Positions 34,538 to 46,596 of a stretch of DNA of 64,000 nucleotides are shown here, piece after piece (the first letter of the stretch is position 1; every line of letters begins with the position of its first letter). Made by a program: the position numbers and the translations under genes. The notes under the pieces are model-generated. The model did no database searches. It was not told where the DNA came from and saw only the letters and a list, made by a program, of their open reading frames with translations. Source of the stretch: Parietaria judaica (lineage: Eukaryota; Streptophyta; Magnoliopsida; Rosales; Urticaceae). Location of the stretch: NCBI GenBank assembly GCA_954871525.1, contig OX940860.1, positions 54,486,724 through 54,550,723 of the forward strand. Direction: 5' to 3'.

Positions 34538-37227
34538 TGTTGGACATATGTGTCCTTAAACAAGATATTCTTATCCATTTGTAAAAGATTATGACAAGTC
34601 GTTGAATAAAGATGGTGCTAATTATGATAATCTTATTATAGTTTCTGGTAGAGGAAAATAGAATGTTTGATCCTTAGTTCATAAAGGATGCAATTATGTT
34701 ATTATTATCACAACAGAGTCAATGTGAGGAAGAATTAATAATCCTAATAAATGAACTTAAAATGTCCGTGACCTGATTAACTGGGTGGGAGCCCATTAAT
34801 CGTATAAGGTCATTAATGTGACTAAGTGACAATCCTATTCTGGATTTTGTGTGTGTCGCACTCACTAGAAGTGCATTAAGTATGAAGTGTCTTCATACTA
34901 GATGGGACCTGACTTAAACTCCGGAAGTTATCATATAAGACCGTCACTGATAACTTGGAGGTGAGTCACTAGTAAATGATCAAATGGATATTCGATCTAA
35001 GTCCTGAGTGATCTTGAGTCCGAGCAGCTGGCTTGATTGTACTTTGATTTAACCGTTAAAGAACACAATATATTACCATTGTTCCCAACACTATTATTTT
35101 GGGAACATGATAGTCAGTAGTAAGGGTAGCTTGGTCATAGACATGGGCATCACACAGCTCTCTTCAGAGTCATAATGTTTCCCTTGATTGTCGGTGGTGA
35201 GAAGTGAGAGGTACCCGTGCGCAACTTATGAATCAAAACCATATATGGGTTACTCATGATATTACTGATTGAGTCAAGGAGGAAAATGCAATGAGGGGCA
35301 TAACGGTAGAAACCGCCTGCTGGTGTGTGGATCATCAAGTGAAAGATCAATAACCCGAATTTGATTGTATCAATGGACACCCTGCTGTTATAAAGGGAAT
35401 AATATATACCGTATCACTAAAGAGTGCAGCCTCGGGTCTATAGTGGAATCACTTCGAGGTTTGACGAACAACTAGCAGTTCGTTAGAGCTTAAGTGATAC
35501 GGGTCCATGGTCCCCAGTATAGCTCCGTAACGGATGATACGTACGTGATAGAAACATTTTGAGATGTTTTTAATCATTTGGCAAGACTTATAAAACTGAA
35601 GTCTGTGACGGACATCAGATAGTTTTATCAACAAATTTCATGTTACAAACTGAAGTCTGTAACATGAAAGTTGTTGAAAATTAAATTCTAAGAAACTTTG
35701 CATTTTGAACCGAGTCGTTTCGACGACGGTTTGTAATTTAGAGAATTTTTGAGTTTGTGATCGTTTCGGTAAACTATGAAATTAAATCACATGTCACGAA
35801 TTTAAATGATGGTGTAACACCATGACATTTGAATGTGTGATATTGAGATCAGAGGATATTAATATAATTTAATTATTCGAATTTAGTTATTAATATCTTA
35901 TTAATAATTAATCAATAATTAATAGATTTATATTAATATATAAATAATATGTATTTATATATATTATATATGTGTAAAATCGAATTATGCGTTGGAATGT
36001 GGAACAATATTACATTCGAATGGATTGGTTTTGGTTTTTCATAATTGCGGCATAAGTACCAAATGTTTTGGTATTTGAGAAAAACCCTAAAATAAATTTA
36101 ATCCAGGAGAATATCAATGGTTATGATTTAATATCAACCGTTGGATTAAGATAGTTGATATATTCGAAATTAATAACTTGGTGACAAAGTTTAGTTTTTC
36201 GAATTTATGTAATTAATTATATCCATTAGATCGGTTTAAGATTTAATCTTTACCGTTGGATTGGAAATTAATTAATTATATATATAATTTATATATTTTC
36301 GAATTATATATATGGATAAACTCGAATTAAGTTTTTATTAAATCTTTAGATATTTGATTTTATCCTAAATTAATTTGATCCATTGGATCGGTTTAAAGAT
36401 TTATCTCAACCGTTGGATCTAGATAATTACAATTCGAATTTTAATATATATATATATAAATTCGAATTTTGATAAGATAAGAGGATAAGATTGGTTTTTG
36501 ATTTTATCCAAGTCTTTTCTTATTTAATTAAATCTCTAATTAATTATATCCCTTGGATTTAGATAAGATTAAATCTAGACCATTGGATTGAAATAATTAA
36601 TTATATTTAATTATAGAATTCGAAATTAAGGGAGATAAATTCTCTAATTCGGTTACAGTCTGAGCCTATAAATAGGGAGCTTATTCTACACATTTTTCAC
36701 ACTTTGCCCAGAGAAAAATTCGAACGCTCCCTCTTCCTTAGGGTCTGCGAATTTTTCCTGTGATCTCTATTTCTGGTTCGTCTTAAGAGACTTAGTTCTC
36801 TGGAAGCTTAAAAAGAACCATCAGTTTAAATTTTGCGACGGAGTTCTGTCGGCGAAGCCCACGTTTCGGTACGAGGAATCTAGGAGAATATCCAGGAAGA
36901 TCACGGGTGTTTCCCTCAGCACCGGCGGAGCCCTGCCAAGTTCAGAACGCGTAGCCGGAAGTCGACATTAGATGTACGGCCTTATGCATTGGGCTAATAA
37001 ATTCGACCATTTACTGCTTTCTATTTATTTCCTAGAAAGACTAGATTATTAATAATGATTTATGAATGTTAAATTACATAATATTTATCGGGTCTTGTAA
37101 TATGGTTATTATCCGATGTTCGGACTGTTGGTCGGATAACATGTTTTCCGCTTAAAATAATTTTTAAATGTTACCCGGACAGTTCGGCGGTTCAATTCGT
37201 GATAATTAACAGGGATTATTCCTAACA
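34538..37227 (+). repeat. 3' LTR of the copia element, 2,690 bp
   Basis: Starts TGTTGGACATATG and ends CCTAACA. TATA-like CTATAAATAGGG lies near 36666. It is long for a copia LTR. It contains several diverged direct repeats around 'GATCCATTRGATCGGTTTAA', which probably caused the deletion seen in the 5' LTR. Confidence 0.9.
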
Positions 37228-38140
37228 ATTGAATGTTTACAAACGTTCAAAATATCAATGGTCATTTAACTCCTAGCTAATATTTTTCTAACAATAAAGT
37301 GTCTAGATGTTTCCAAACATATCAAGATACTCAAAAATTCATAAAGTTTGCAGGAAATGGCCTCGGAACGCTCCCAGAACCCTTAAAGTGGGCCGGGAGC
37401 ACCTCTGGCGCCCCCTCAGGCGCCACACGAGCCACCACACGCTCCCACGCTCTGCCACATTGCCCCACACGCAGCCACGCGTCTCATGCCCTCCTCAGGT
37501 GCCCTCAGAAGGGCTTACGTCAGCCTGATGACATCAGTTGAGGCGCACGCGCGTGAAGTAGCGCGTCCGGCACAAACGCCGTGCGTGAGGGCGCGTCCGA
37601 CCTACAATGAGGACGCGGTTTGCGGCGTTGGATCGGCCTCCGATGAGAGCTTTTTTTGGAGAATGACCTTAAGTGGGTTTTCATAGTGTTTCTTAGCTTC
37701 CTTAGGCACTATTCATGTTTCTTAGCAGGGGTATTTAATGGTATGGATTTTAATGGGATCCCAAGGGAGGTCTTTTAGCCAATTATTACTAATCAAACCC
37801 TATTGATTATTGATAATATTTTTTTTGCCGGCATATATTCTTAAGTCATTTTTTTTCAATACGAAGACATTAATTGACTGTATTAATTCGATCTAAAACG
37901 GCCAATTTCCAACGAAAAGGGTAATGGTGAAGATGTTAATTCAGTTCATACTTAGAATTTGAAGCAATGTGAAGACATTAATTCGGTTTATACTTAAAAT
38001 TTCTCATAATAATAAGATTTTTATTAGCAAATGTAGCTTATACAAGCACATTAAGAAATCAATTGATGTTTTGACTTACTTTTGTGTTATTCCATGTATT
38101 TGGAATTCAAGTAATTATCACTAATCAAATAAAGAAAAAA
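37228..38140. other. Internal DNA of the MULE, with a GC-rich island
   Basis: Between the copia LTR and the right TIR. 37360-37670 is GC-rich (GGCGCCCCCTCAGGCGCCAC, CGCACGCGCGTGAAGTAGCG) with open frames but no motif I recognise. The rest is AT-rich. A captured gene fragment is possible, as in Pack-MULEs, but unproven. Confidence 0.4.
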
Positions 38141-38360
38141 ATATAAATTAAAAAAATTAAAAATTAACTTTAAAAAAAAATTGGGTATTTTTGCCGCTAA
38201 CGGCCACATGGCGGATGTTAACGGAAAAATTAACGTTTTCATGACAAAGTCACGGTCAACGCACGTTGGGTATTATTGCCGCCAATTTTAAAGGTTGGGT
38301 ACACGGGAGGCACGTTGACCAAAGGTTGGGTATTTTTGCCGTAATTTTCCCTTTTTTTAA

Positions 38361-39484
38361 TATAAGTTTAATTTGAAGATTACAAATGTCGGGCACAAAT
38401 CTTATTATACTGGAAAATTATGGCTTCACCAATTACACATATATATGAAATTACCTAGCTAGAATACCCTAATAAATGAATCAGGTGGAATAAACTTGCA
38501 ATAAATATACGTTAACATCATAGCTAAAACCCTAGAGATCAAACGTTCAAACCCTAGATTTCTTGAAGAATTTTGAGGCCCATTTTTTGAGGTTTGAAAT
38601 GGTGGCCTAACAGAAAGTGCTTCTCTCTCCATAGCCCTAACAACGAACAAGCCTTAGGTCTTGGCAACATCTAGAGCCGACATGTTTTTAGGTACCAGAC
38701 ACATAATTTTAGCTCAAACCCTATGTACTTTTGTTCGATCATACTGCAAACTCAAAGGGACACACAGCTCTGCTCACACACAGAAGAGAAGAGAGACATG
38801 TGCCAAAATGCGCGTGCCTGCACTCGTCATCATATAATAATATTATTTGAGTTTTTGCATCATGATTTATGATTTGCGAATTATCGCCATTCAACATGAT
38901 TATATATTTTATTATATTATTTATTAAGAGTAATCCGCAATGCTCCTCAAACTTTGATCCATGGTGTACTTTGTGGCTTGAATTATAATTTTTTCTTACA
39001 TCAATACATTAACTTGCGAGCGACACATGATTTGTTTGAAAATATTTTTTTTCGTGGGTTTTACTATTTTCTTCAAATTTATAAGGTTATAACCTCATAG
39101 TTATATATGAACTGAGCTAATTAATTAGTTGACAATGGTTGTAGAACTTAGCAGATTATAATTTATAAATTATATTTAAAATTTTGTCTGACTATAAGGG
39201 ATTAAATTAGCTGAATAATCAAGAGAGACATGGTCATCTTTTTTTTCTAGGGTTCTCAAAAGCTTTTGTTTTTTAGTTTGTGATCAATTGACCAAAGAGA
39301 TGACCACTTTATTCCCTTTGCCACATTTTCCAAATGATCATTACCACCTTTCATTTTCAGACCACAGTTCAATATTCACATTTGTGTTCATGCCATTTGT
39401 GTCAATGTGGACTACAATTGCAACAATTCTACAAAACGGTAATGATATTTTATGATTTTTGTTATAGAGGCATGATAACATGAG

Positions 39485-39544
<60 letters not shown>

Positions 39545-41620
39545 ATTAACTGACATTAATGCCTATGAACTTTCCATGTTAGTTCATTGTGTCCCTTAAT
39601 TTTTAATTTTCGGCATTAAATGCTCTCCATATATGTACTTAAAAAAAAGTAGCTAATTAATTTACCTCCTACCTACACATTGATCATGCGTAAAACATGA
39701 CTTACTCCGATTGATTTTTGAAAATTAATTACTTAACGAGATTAATATATTATAATATAGGATTATGGTAATGAAATAATTAACAAATTTTGTTATTCAA
39801 TTAAAATAAGTCACACAATACATGTTTTGGACATTTCTTTCCGTCATTTAACAAGTACAGGGCAATCGTGCAACATATAAATATGTAGAGGACATATGTG
39901 CTAACAAACTAATATTCAAGTAGCTAAATGCACCAACTCGCAAAGTTGAAGGAGCGATCCTCCCAATTACTCTAAAATACAATACATTATTGAGATTCTT
40001 TTTCCCAGTTCTGTGCATAAGTAAAAAGGTTTGGTTTTTTTTTTTTTTTTTTTATGATATAGAGAAACAGTAAAAGGTAATGCTTTGTGTTTTGTGGGGT
40101 AAAAGAAAAATGCATTATTCATATATCACATTCTTTCTCTCCCTCCAACAATCCTATACTAGCCTATAATGGCTCCAAATTCCATATGCTTTTTGTTCAT
40201 CCCGAGGCTTCAAAGCGAAAACATGTATTTACATATCAACATCAGTGACTCCAACAAGATTCCCCTCTCAACAATCATCATGATGATTTCTTTGTGTTGT
40301 GTTTAAAGTCATTTAAGTTATATAGATAATTGCCGCCCAAGTACTTTAACATTTTCAAAATAACGCCCTATATTCTCAAGTTCTTAACTCCATTAATTAG
40401 ATAATACTTAAAATTGTCGTCTCACATGTCTCTGTCAATGTTAAATATTTTACACTCATTTTTTTTTTTCTCTATAATTTGAGATTTCCATGTTAAATAT
40501 TTCAATTTAAAGCATACACATGAAAATAATTTAACATTATAGAGATGTGGCGAAATCAACAAAAAGTAAGAAAATTACGATATTGAGTATCCAGTCAACA
40601 CAGTTAAAAACTTCGTTGCGTACTTTTTCCATTGCTATGATTATTTATTCCTAAATTAAATAGTGATTATTACCTTGGTGATCTAGATCTCTGAAACCAC
40701 CCAGAAAGCTTTGTTGCATTAAGAAGGCATATATGATTCATGTCCATGATGTGAGACTCTTTGAGCAGGTGTTGACTTTAAGCAAACCGTGTCCTTGCTG
40801 ACTTCTGACCCTTTAATAAAATGAAGATTGGTGTGATTAAAGTTGTAAATTTATGAATTCCATTTTAAGTATACATATAATATAACTTTATGTTTTTAAT
40901 TTTCTATATTTTATTTTGTTAAGGTAAGTTACCAAGGTTTACCAGTAGTACCGGAAACCGGCAACTACCAGTAAAATAATCCACCATAACCATTTCCATT
41001 TTATAAGTTACACGAACTTGCCAAAACCGAAGAAAATAATTTAACAATACTATTTTAGCATGTGCTTAGCATTATTAATAAATTTATAAAAGTATTTTAT
41101 TTTATATAATCAAGACTATTTTCTAAAATAGATATTTAAGTTTTACTTTATATAATATCCGTAAAAGATTACCAATGAAAACCTTGTCAATAACTCCGCT
41201 GCTTATGTCAAAGACATCATAAGGCTGAATGGTAGAGTAGGGTACTACAGAGTAGAAACCCTAATCTAATCTGCCAAAGCTTAAAGTGGTAAAAGAAGAT
41301 CTCCACTAGAGAGATAATAAATTATTTATTAAAAAGAAAACCCATTTATTTAGTTATTGAAGTCTCTTTTTTTTTTTTTTTTTTAAGAAGTAAAAAGAGA
41401 TGAATGTTCAGGTGCTCATTCGGAGTTCGGTATATGAAGTAGGAGAACATGCAACTTAATTTAAGAGAAATAAATAAATAAATTCAATCCATATATTAAT
41501 ACGACAAATTAATTTAAGAGAGATAACTAATTCAATCCATATATTAATAAGACAAGTCATGTAAATTCACTAAAACCGTAGTTCCAATTCTGATTTTTAA
41601 GAGATCAAATATATTACTAG
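38361..41620. other. AT-rich intergenic DNA
   Basis: No gene recognised. Contains a (TA)n run at about 39489-39541 and poly-T runs near 40038 and 41367. Confidence 0.6.
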
Positions 41621-41629
41621 TTGCTATTG

Positions 41630-42640
41630 GAAATTTTGATTTTTTATATCCTCAAGTTTCAAAAATAATTAAAGTATACACTTAAAGTTTATTTTAATTT
41701 TTTGACACCGTCTAATTAAAAAAAAAAACTCAAAATTAACCCTTACTTGCAATTTTTAAAATTTTCTTTTATATACCCTCTAATTTATTTATTTTTACAA
41801 AATATACGCTCTTGTTTTTTAGGCCAAAATACGTCCAGCATTCATAAATTATCAAAAAAAAAAAATTCTTCCAATTTTTTTTTATATGTATATATATCAT
41901 CAAGTGGCCACTATAGGTTTAAATTAAAGACCAACAAAAAAACAAGCTAATTGAAGCAAGAACAACAAAGAGTCATGTCTTTAACCAAAAATAGAGCATA
42001 ATAACAAAAACCACGACTTCCAACGAAAAAATAACCATATCTAATCAGTATATAAACTCTTCTTGTGCTCTCACCATCATGGTTCGCCTTCTTTCTCTTT
42101 GTTTGAAGCGAGGAGGGAGTGGTTGAGTTGAACTCCGAGATTCAACATCACTTGGTTGGCTGGGTAAAGGTTGTGTAGAGCTGAGGTGTTGAACTCGCTA
42201 AATACAATAAGAAACCCGTTATAAGAAGTCGACGCTTGCGGAGAGGCGAGAGAGAGTAGGAGAAAAACGATACGGAAAGACGGCACAGACTCAAGAGACA
42301 GAACATGCGGCAGAAAAGAGAAGCACCACAACGGATGTAAGGCAACGTGTCATGGGGTAGAGAGGCGAAGTGGCGGCGTAAGGAGGCGACGCGCCATAGA
42401 CAGAGGCAACGCCGCAGAGACGGCTGCGACTTGCAAGCTCAAACAGGGGAGAACGAGTTCAAACAGCACAAAGCTGAATATTTTAGGGTTTTTAATTGTT
42501 TTTTAATTAATAAAACGAAAATAAAGGGTAAAATTAACAATTCATACACTAAGGGTATACTTTAGTTATTTTACAGACTTGAAGGAATATTTTTGCTAAA
42601 ATTTGTTAAAGGGTGTATAAAAAAAAGTCCATTGTTAATA
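41630..42640. mobile_element. Possible degenerate inverted-repeat element carrying a GC-rich gene-like fragment
   Basis: Left arm 'AATAATTAAAGTATACACTT' near 41667 resembles the reverse complement of right arm text (AATAACTAAAGTATACCCTT) near 42550-42570, with more diverged matches outward. Between them 42070-42470 is GC-rich. On its minus strand is an 84-codon frame (42331-42077) containing VPSFRIVFLLLSLASPQAS and FSEFNTSALHNLYPANQVML. I do not recognise this protein. Flanks ATTGGAAAT and ATTGTTAAT match at 7 of 9 positions. A decayed Pack-MULE is one reading. Confidence 0.35.
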
Positions 42641-43079
42641 TAATATCACATTTTATAATTGATAAAATAGCATTTGAATAGATTTTGAACAAAAATATAC
42701 TTAATGATTATTTTATTTTTTTCTCTTTTTCTCACAAATTTTCCATACCAAAAGTAGAACAATGATTTTGTAAGTTAAGTATCTCAATAATTTTATTGCT
42801 CTAATAGTTTTTCAACATTCTAAACTTTTTGTTTAGACAAATAATGAATGTAGAAAAAATAATTACATTTTTTATATTGGGTTGAAGAATGTTGGAATTT
42901 GAAATATATATACTTTTTTCGAATATCTAAAATGAGGATCTGTCAACGTTTTACATGTACTAGTATATCATAACCTCTATTTTATTGGTATGTCGATGGG
43001 TAAATGGTTTACCTATGAGTTTTTTTAAACAACTTACTGATGAATATTTTAAAGATTAATAATGTTTTAATACTTAACC

Positions 43080-43297
43080 AAGCTTGATTGGCCTAGTGAT
43101 AAATCCATTATAAGACTCTTCAAGAGGTTCTGGGTTCAATCCCTTAAGACGCAGAAATTGAGTATATATGTAATGATCTTGGCCGGTAGTGCCTGCGGCC
43201 AATAGTGCCTATTGTACCGTGAAAATATATCTTGTAATACGAATACATGTAATCTTGGCCAATAGTACCACTTTCATTAAAAAAAATAAAAAAAAAT
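43080..43297 (+). mobile_element. tRNA-derived SINE candidate
   Basis: A box-like TGGCCTAGTGAT (43089-43100) and a B box GGTTCAATCCC (43133-43143) have tRNA-like spacing. A body with two GGCCAATAGT phrases follows, ending in an A-rich tail (about 43279-43297). These are the features of a polymerase III-transcribed SINE. No cloverleaf is visible, so it is not a tRNA gene. Target duplications were not found by eye. Confidence 0.55.
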
Positions 43298-44951
43298 TGC
43301 TCATATATTTTATATTTATAGGTTACAATAATTTTAATAAAATAAGAGTCATGCTTGTAACTTATTATCAGTTATATTTTTTATGAAAAAAATGTATACT
43401 AAGATTTTGTAAGAACTCATACATTGATTAAATAGATTTTGTTGTGGGGAAGATGTAAATGTATGATGAAAAGTCCTACATGGAAAAACTACAAAAGTTT
43501 AGTAGTATTCACATGGGATTTATTAATGATATGAGTTAAACAAGTGAATGAGTGAGAGATGTGCCTCTTGAAACTGAGGTGAGATGGTGAGACTATGCTC
43601 CTGTCTTATAAATCATGGGCATGATGAAGTTTCCGTGACTTTTTCGAACAACAAGTTGCAAACGGTAAAACGAGGGCGTGCTGAGGTTTTTAAGAACACG
43701 GTGATAATACCTCTATAATGAATGAAAAAAAAAAATCCTAATCATAATTGATCTAAGTCATCATCCCAAGTCAAGTCTGTTAGTTCATTGAAACAATAAC
43801 ATTGTGTTTAAAGAAAGCATCCGCAAACTTCAGATGATCAACGACATTTACCATTTATGTATATTTTGGCTTCAAGAATTTAATGATATTCGTATTCTTG
43901 CGTTTGGATATTTTGTGTCGTTAAGCGGTGAATTTTTATCTCGAAAACGGTTAAATCCACTAATTCCTTGACACAGAGGACTACCGCAAAGAAAGACAAT
44001 GTAAGCTTGGTACTTAAAAGAACATATTCAAGTCTCGTCATAAAATTATAAAACTTAAGTGTAGAAAAAATGAAATGGGGAATATGTATGTGTTAAGAGC
44101 AAATGAATCATTTTATTGTTATGCCCATTTTTAACAAACTCTTTTGAATTTTTAATCGCAAACTATATTGAAATTGATTGAAATTAGCTATTATTCTATC
44201 ATGAAAACAAAGATTAAAATATTAAATTCAATCAACATGAAAAAAAAATGGTCAATGTGACTTTTTGAACAATAAGACATGCCGAATACTTGCCGCGATT
44301 TTTCAAACCGAAGGATATATACTTTTTTGATACATCCGATATTTGACTAATTATTTTTAAGATGTCAAGACTTTTTTGGTATATCCAAATTGGGACGTAT
44401 AATTTATCCGAAATTGAGGATAAATAACCTTTTGGCATATCCAAAATTGAGATGAAGATTTTCCGGTTCCGTTTTAGAATTTAAAAATAAACTTCAAGCC
44501 AATAATTAAGTTGGATCCTCGAATCACAATATGCGGACCCATATTAATTAGCTGTTATAAAAATAAAAAATAAAAATTCATATACTTTCAGAAGAAAAAA
44601 AAATTCCTGTTCCAGAATTCTAAACCGATAATCCGGATACTCCTATGTCTTATAATTACACGACTAAATACGATGGGACGTATATAGAAAGTTAATATAT
44701 GTTACTGCAATTTTCAATTTTTAATGAGGTTAATTATTTCCTTAATCAGTTTTAGACAATCTTAATGACAAGTTAATCATGAAGGTGATATTTTTAAAGT
44801 TCAAAACTCCTACAAGGCCAAGGAACTAGTGACTGCAAGGCTGAAACAGAACCAGTCAGGGCCGCAACCAGGCTCCTGGTCGAAATTTCCACCGCTAAAA
44901 ACTATGGATCGTGAGAAAAGAACATACATTTCGTAAAAAAAAATTGGGGTA
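43298..44951. other. Intergenic DNA
   Basis: No gene or clear repeat recognised. 43900-44440 is AT-rich. 44290-44460 has three diverged phrases around 'TTTTTGATACATCC/TTTTTGGTATATCCAAATTG'. The stretch before it (42641-43079) is equally featureless. Confidence 0.55.
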
Positions 44952-46596
44952 TTATCTATTTGATTGCAATCCACCGCCACCGTAGTACTGCTTCGTGGTT
45001 TCACGGGCGAATTCAGCGAAAGTCATCCCACCCTTTAACCGCAAAGAGAGGCGTGGCACGATCTTCTCGACACCTTCGACACTCTGTTCCTCCAGATCCG
45101 AGTGCTCCGGAGGGTATTCGGATTCACACAGGACTTTATCCCAAGCCGGCTGCAAGAACACCACAAATGTCTCTCTGCTCAGATTCACCAGTTTCCCGAG
45201 CGGCCTCGAAACCGAGTGTAGAGTAGCTCGAAGCTTCCCCTTGGAGATTACTTCAGCCGATTCTCCCACCTGAACGATGAAACTCTCCTTGCTGGCTCTC
45301 ACCATGAAAACCCGTCTTCGGGTTGGATCAAACACTTGGAGAAGAGTATCGCCGCCGGGATAAACACATTCTTCGCACTGGTCTTCGTTTACTTGCTGCA
45401 CAAGAAACAAGGGAGTTGTTAAAATGGTGAAGATCCCGTAGTCGTAGTGCCACTGCTGCCACAAATCGAAGTCGTCTTCACCATCGGTGCCGAATCGCTT
45501 TTCCTTGGATCGGTTTTTACCGAAATGCCCTCTCTTTGTTGTGCGGGCTTGGTCTTGAAGAACCCGTCGATCGAGCTCGGAATGGTAATGTATCAAACGC
45601 CCCTTCGCCTCAGATGACTCCAACAAGCTCTGCTCGAGCTCTCCCCCTCCAATTGCGTTGTCGCACACACGAGCGAGCCTGTGCCCAATGTCCATCATCC
45701 AAAACCCTAGCTCCTTCAGATCGGCTCCAAGATTCCTATATTCATCATCAACATCGCGACCAGTCCCGAAATCCTGTTTTGAATCTGAATCCAGCCCATA
45801 CCTCAGTTTCACCGCGAAAGACGAAACGCTTCGCTCCGGATTCGTCAACGGAACATCGCTCCCCAACACTTGCTCCTATAAAACGGCCAAGACTGAGAAA
45901 TAAGCGTGAACTTATTTCTCTTAACGACGTCATAAACCAATCTTCGAACCATTCAAATGGATACCAAACACAACTTCTAAAATAGTAACAACTTCTCGTA
46001 ACCGTTACTGAGCTGTTGTCGAGGTATTGGCTCTTCATTCAATTTTTCCCAAACCAGATTAAAACTCATGTTTTCGTTCTCGTGCACCATTCGCGAGAAC
46101 GGGAAAAGAACAAAACTCGGAAGACCAAAACGGATACAACCGAACGGTATACTCAAAATTTCCGTATTTATAATTTCGGTTTTCCGGGTGATTGTGAATG
46201 TTATTATATCATCGCAATATCCCAATCTACTTCCTCTTTTGGGTGATTGAAAGGGTATTGTAATCAGAATGAAGTCTAACTATGACTACATTTTCCAAAC
46301 TCTAAATCCTAGATATGGGAAAAATCACTCACTCTGAGGACGATGCTGCGGCGGCGAGGGTCGAGAAGGGCCAGGCTGCGAGCGAGCCAGAGGGATCGCC
46401 GGAGATCAGCGTCGTTGGGGACTCCGGTGACGGAGAGAAGGCCAGGCCCAGTGGGTCCCAGAGCTTCCATCACGCTTCTGCTCACACATTGAAGCCTTTC
46501 GAGCTCCTCCGGCGAGGGCGATGGATCGGACGATATGAGGCAGAGATCAGAGTAAGAGAGGTCGTAGAGCTCCAAGGTTTGTAGTTCGTCTTCCAT
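44952..46596 (-). CDS. Uncharacterised plant 2-oxoglutarate/Fe(II)-dependent oxygenase, 2 exons
   Basis: Model complement(join(44952-45875, 46333-46596)) has a 457-bp GT-AG intron in phase 0 and gives 395 aa. The start is the ATG at 46596. Exon 1 carries SYSDLCLISS and the GPTGPGLLSVTGVPN stretch typical of this oxygenase family. Exon 2 has LGSDVPLTNPERSVSSFAV. The jelly-roll core shows the iron ligands His231 and Asp233 in QWHYDYGIFT, and His308 in GKLRATLHSV. ESFIVQVGESAEVISKGKL and LSRETFVVFLQP follow. The substrate is unknown; it is not one of the familiar hormone or flavonoid enzymes as far as I can see. Reading frame and splice sites are intact. Confidence 0.92.

Larger units (their letters stand above)
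27466..37227 (+). mobile_element. Ty1/copia element with 2.7-kb LTRs, 5'-truncated, nested in the MULE
   Basis: The order is truncated 5' LTR (27466-29331), PBS, GC-rich leader, protease, integrase, reverse transcriptase, RNase H, 3' LTR. This domain order, with integrase before reverse transcriptase, defines Ty1/copia. No gag domain is recognisable between the PBS and the protease. Frames shift several times. The first ~607 bp of the 5' LTR are missing where it meets the MULE TIR, so its target duplication is lost. Confidence 0.9.
27255..38351. mobile_element. Mutator-like (MULE) transposon with 9-bp target duplication, opened by a copia element
   Basis: Terminal inverted repeats of about 211 bp lie at 27255-27465 and 38141-38351. 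They start GGGAAAATTRCGGCAAAAAT and share internal phrases such as CGTGCGTTGACCGTGACTTT and CCGCCATGTGGCCGTTAGCG. Directly outside both ends is the same nine bases, TTTTTTTAA (27246-27254 and 38352-38360). Long TIRs plus a 9-bp duplication are the Mutator superfamily signature. No transposase is visible, so the element is non-autonomous. About 9.8 kb of its present length is copia sequence. Confidence 0.88.

Noticed and set aside
43085..43145. tRNA gene
   Set aside because: A and B boxes are present, but I could not draw acceptor and anticodon stems. A SINE head is more likely.
45536..45985. 149-codon plus-strand frame
   Set aside because: Antisense to exon 2 of the oxygenase gene, which has intact family motifs.
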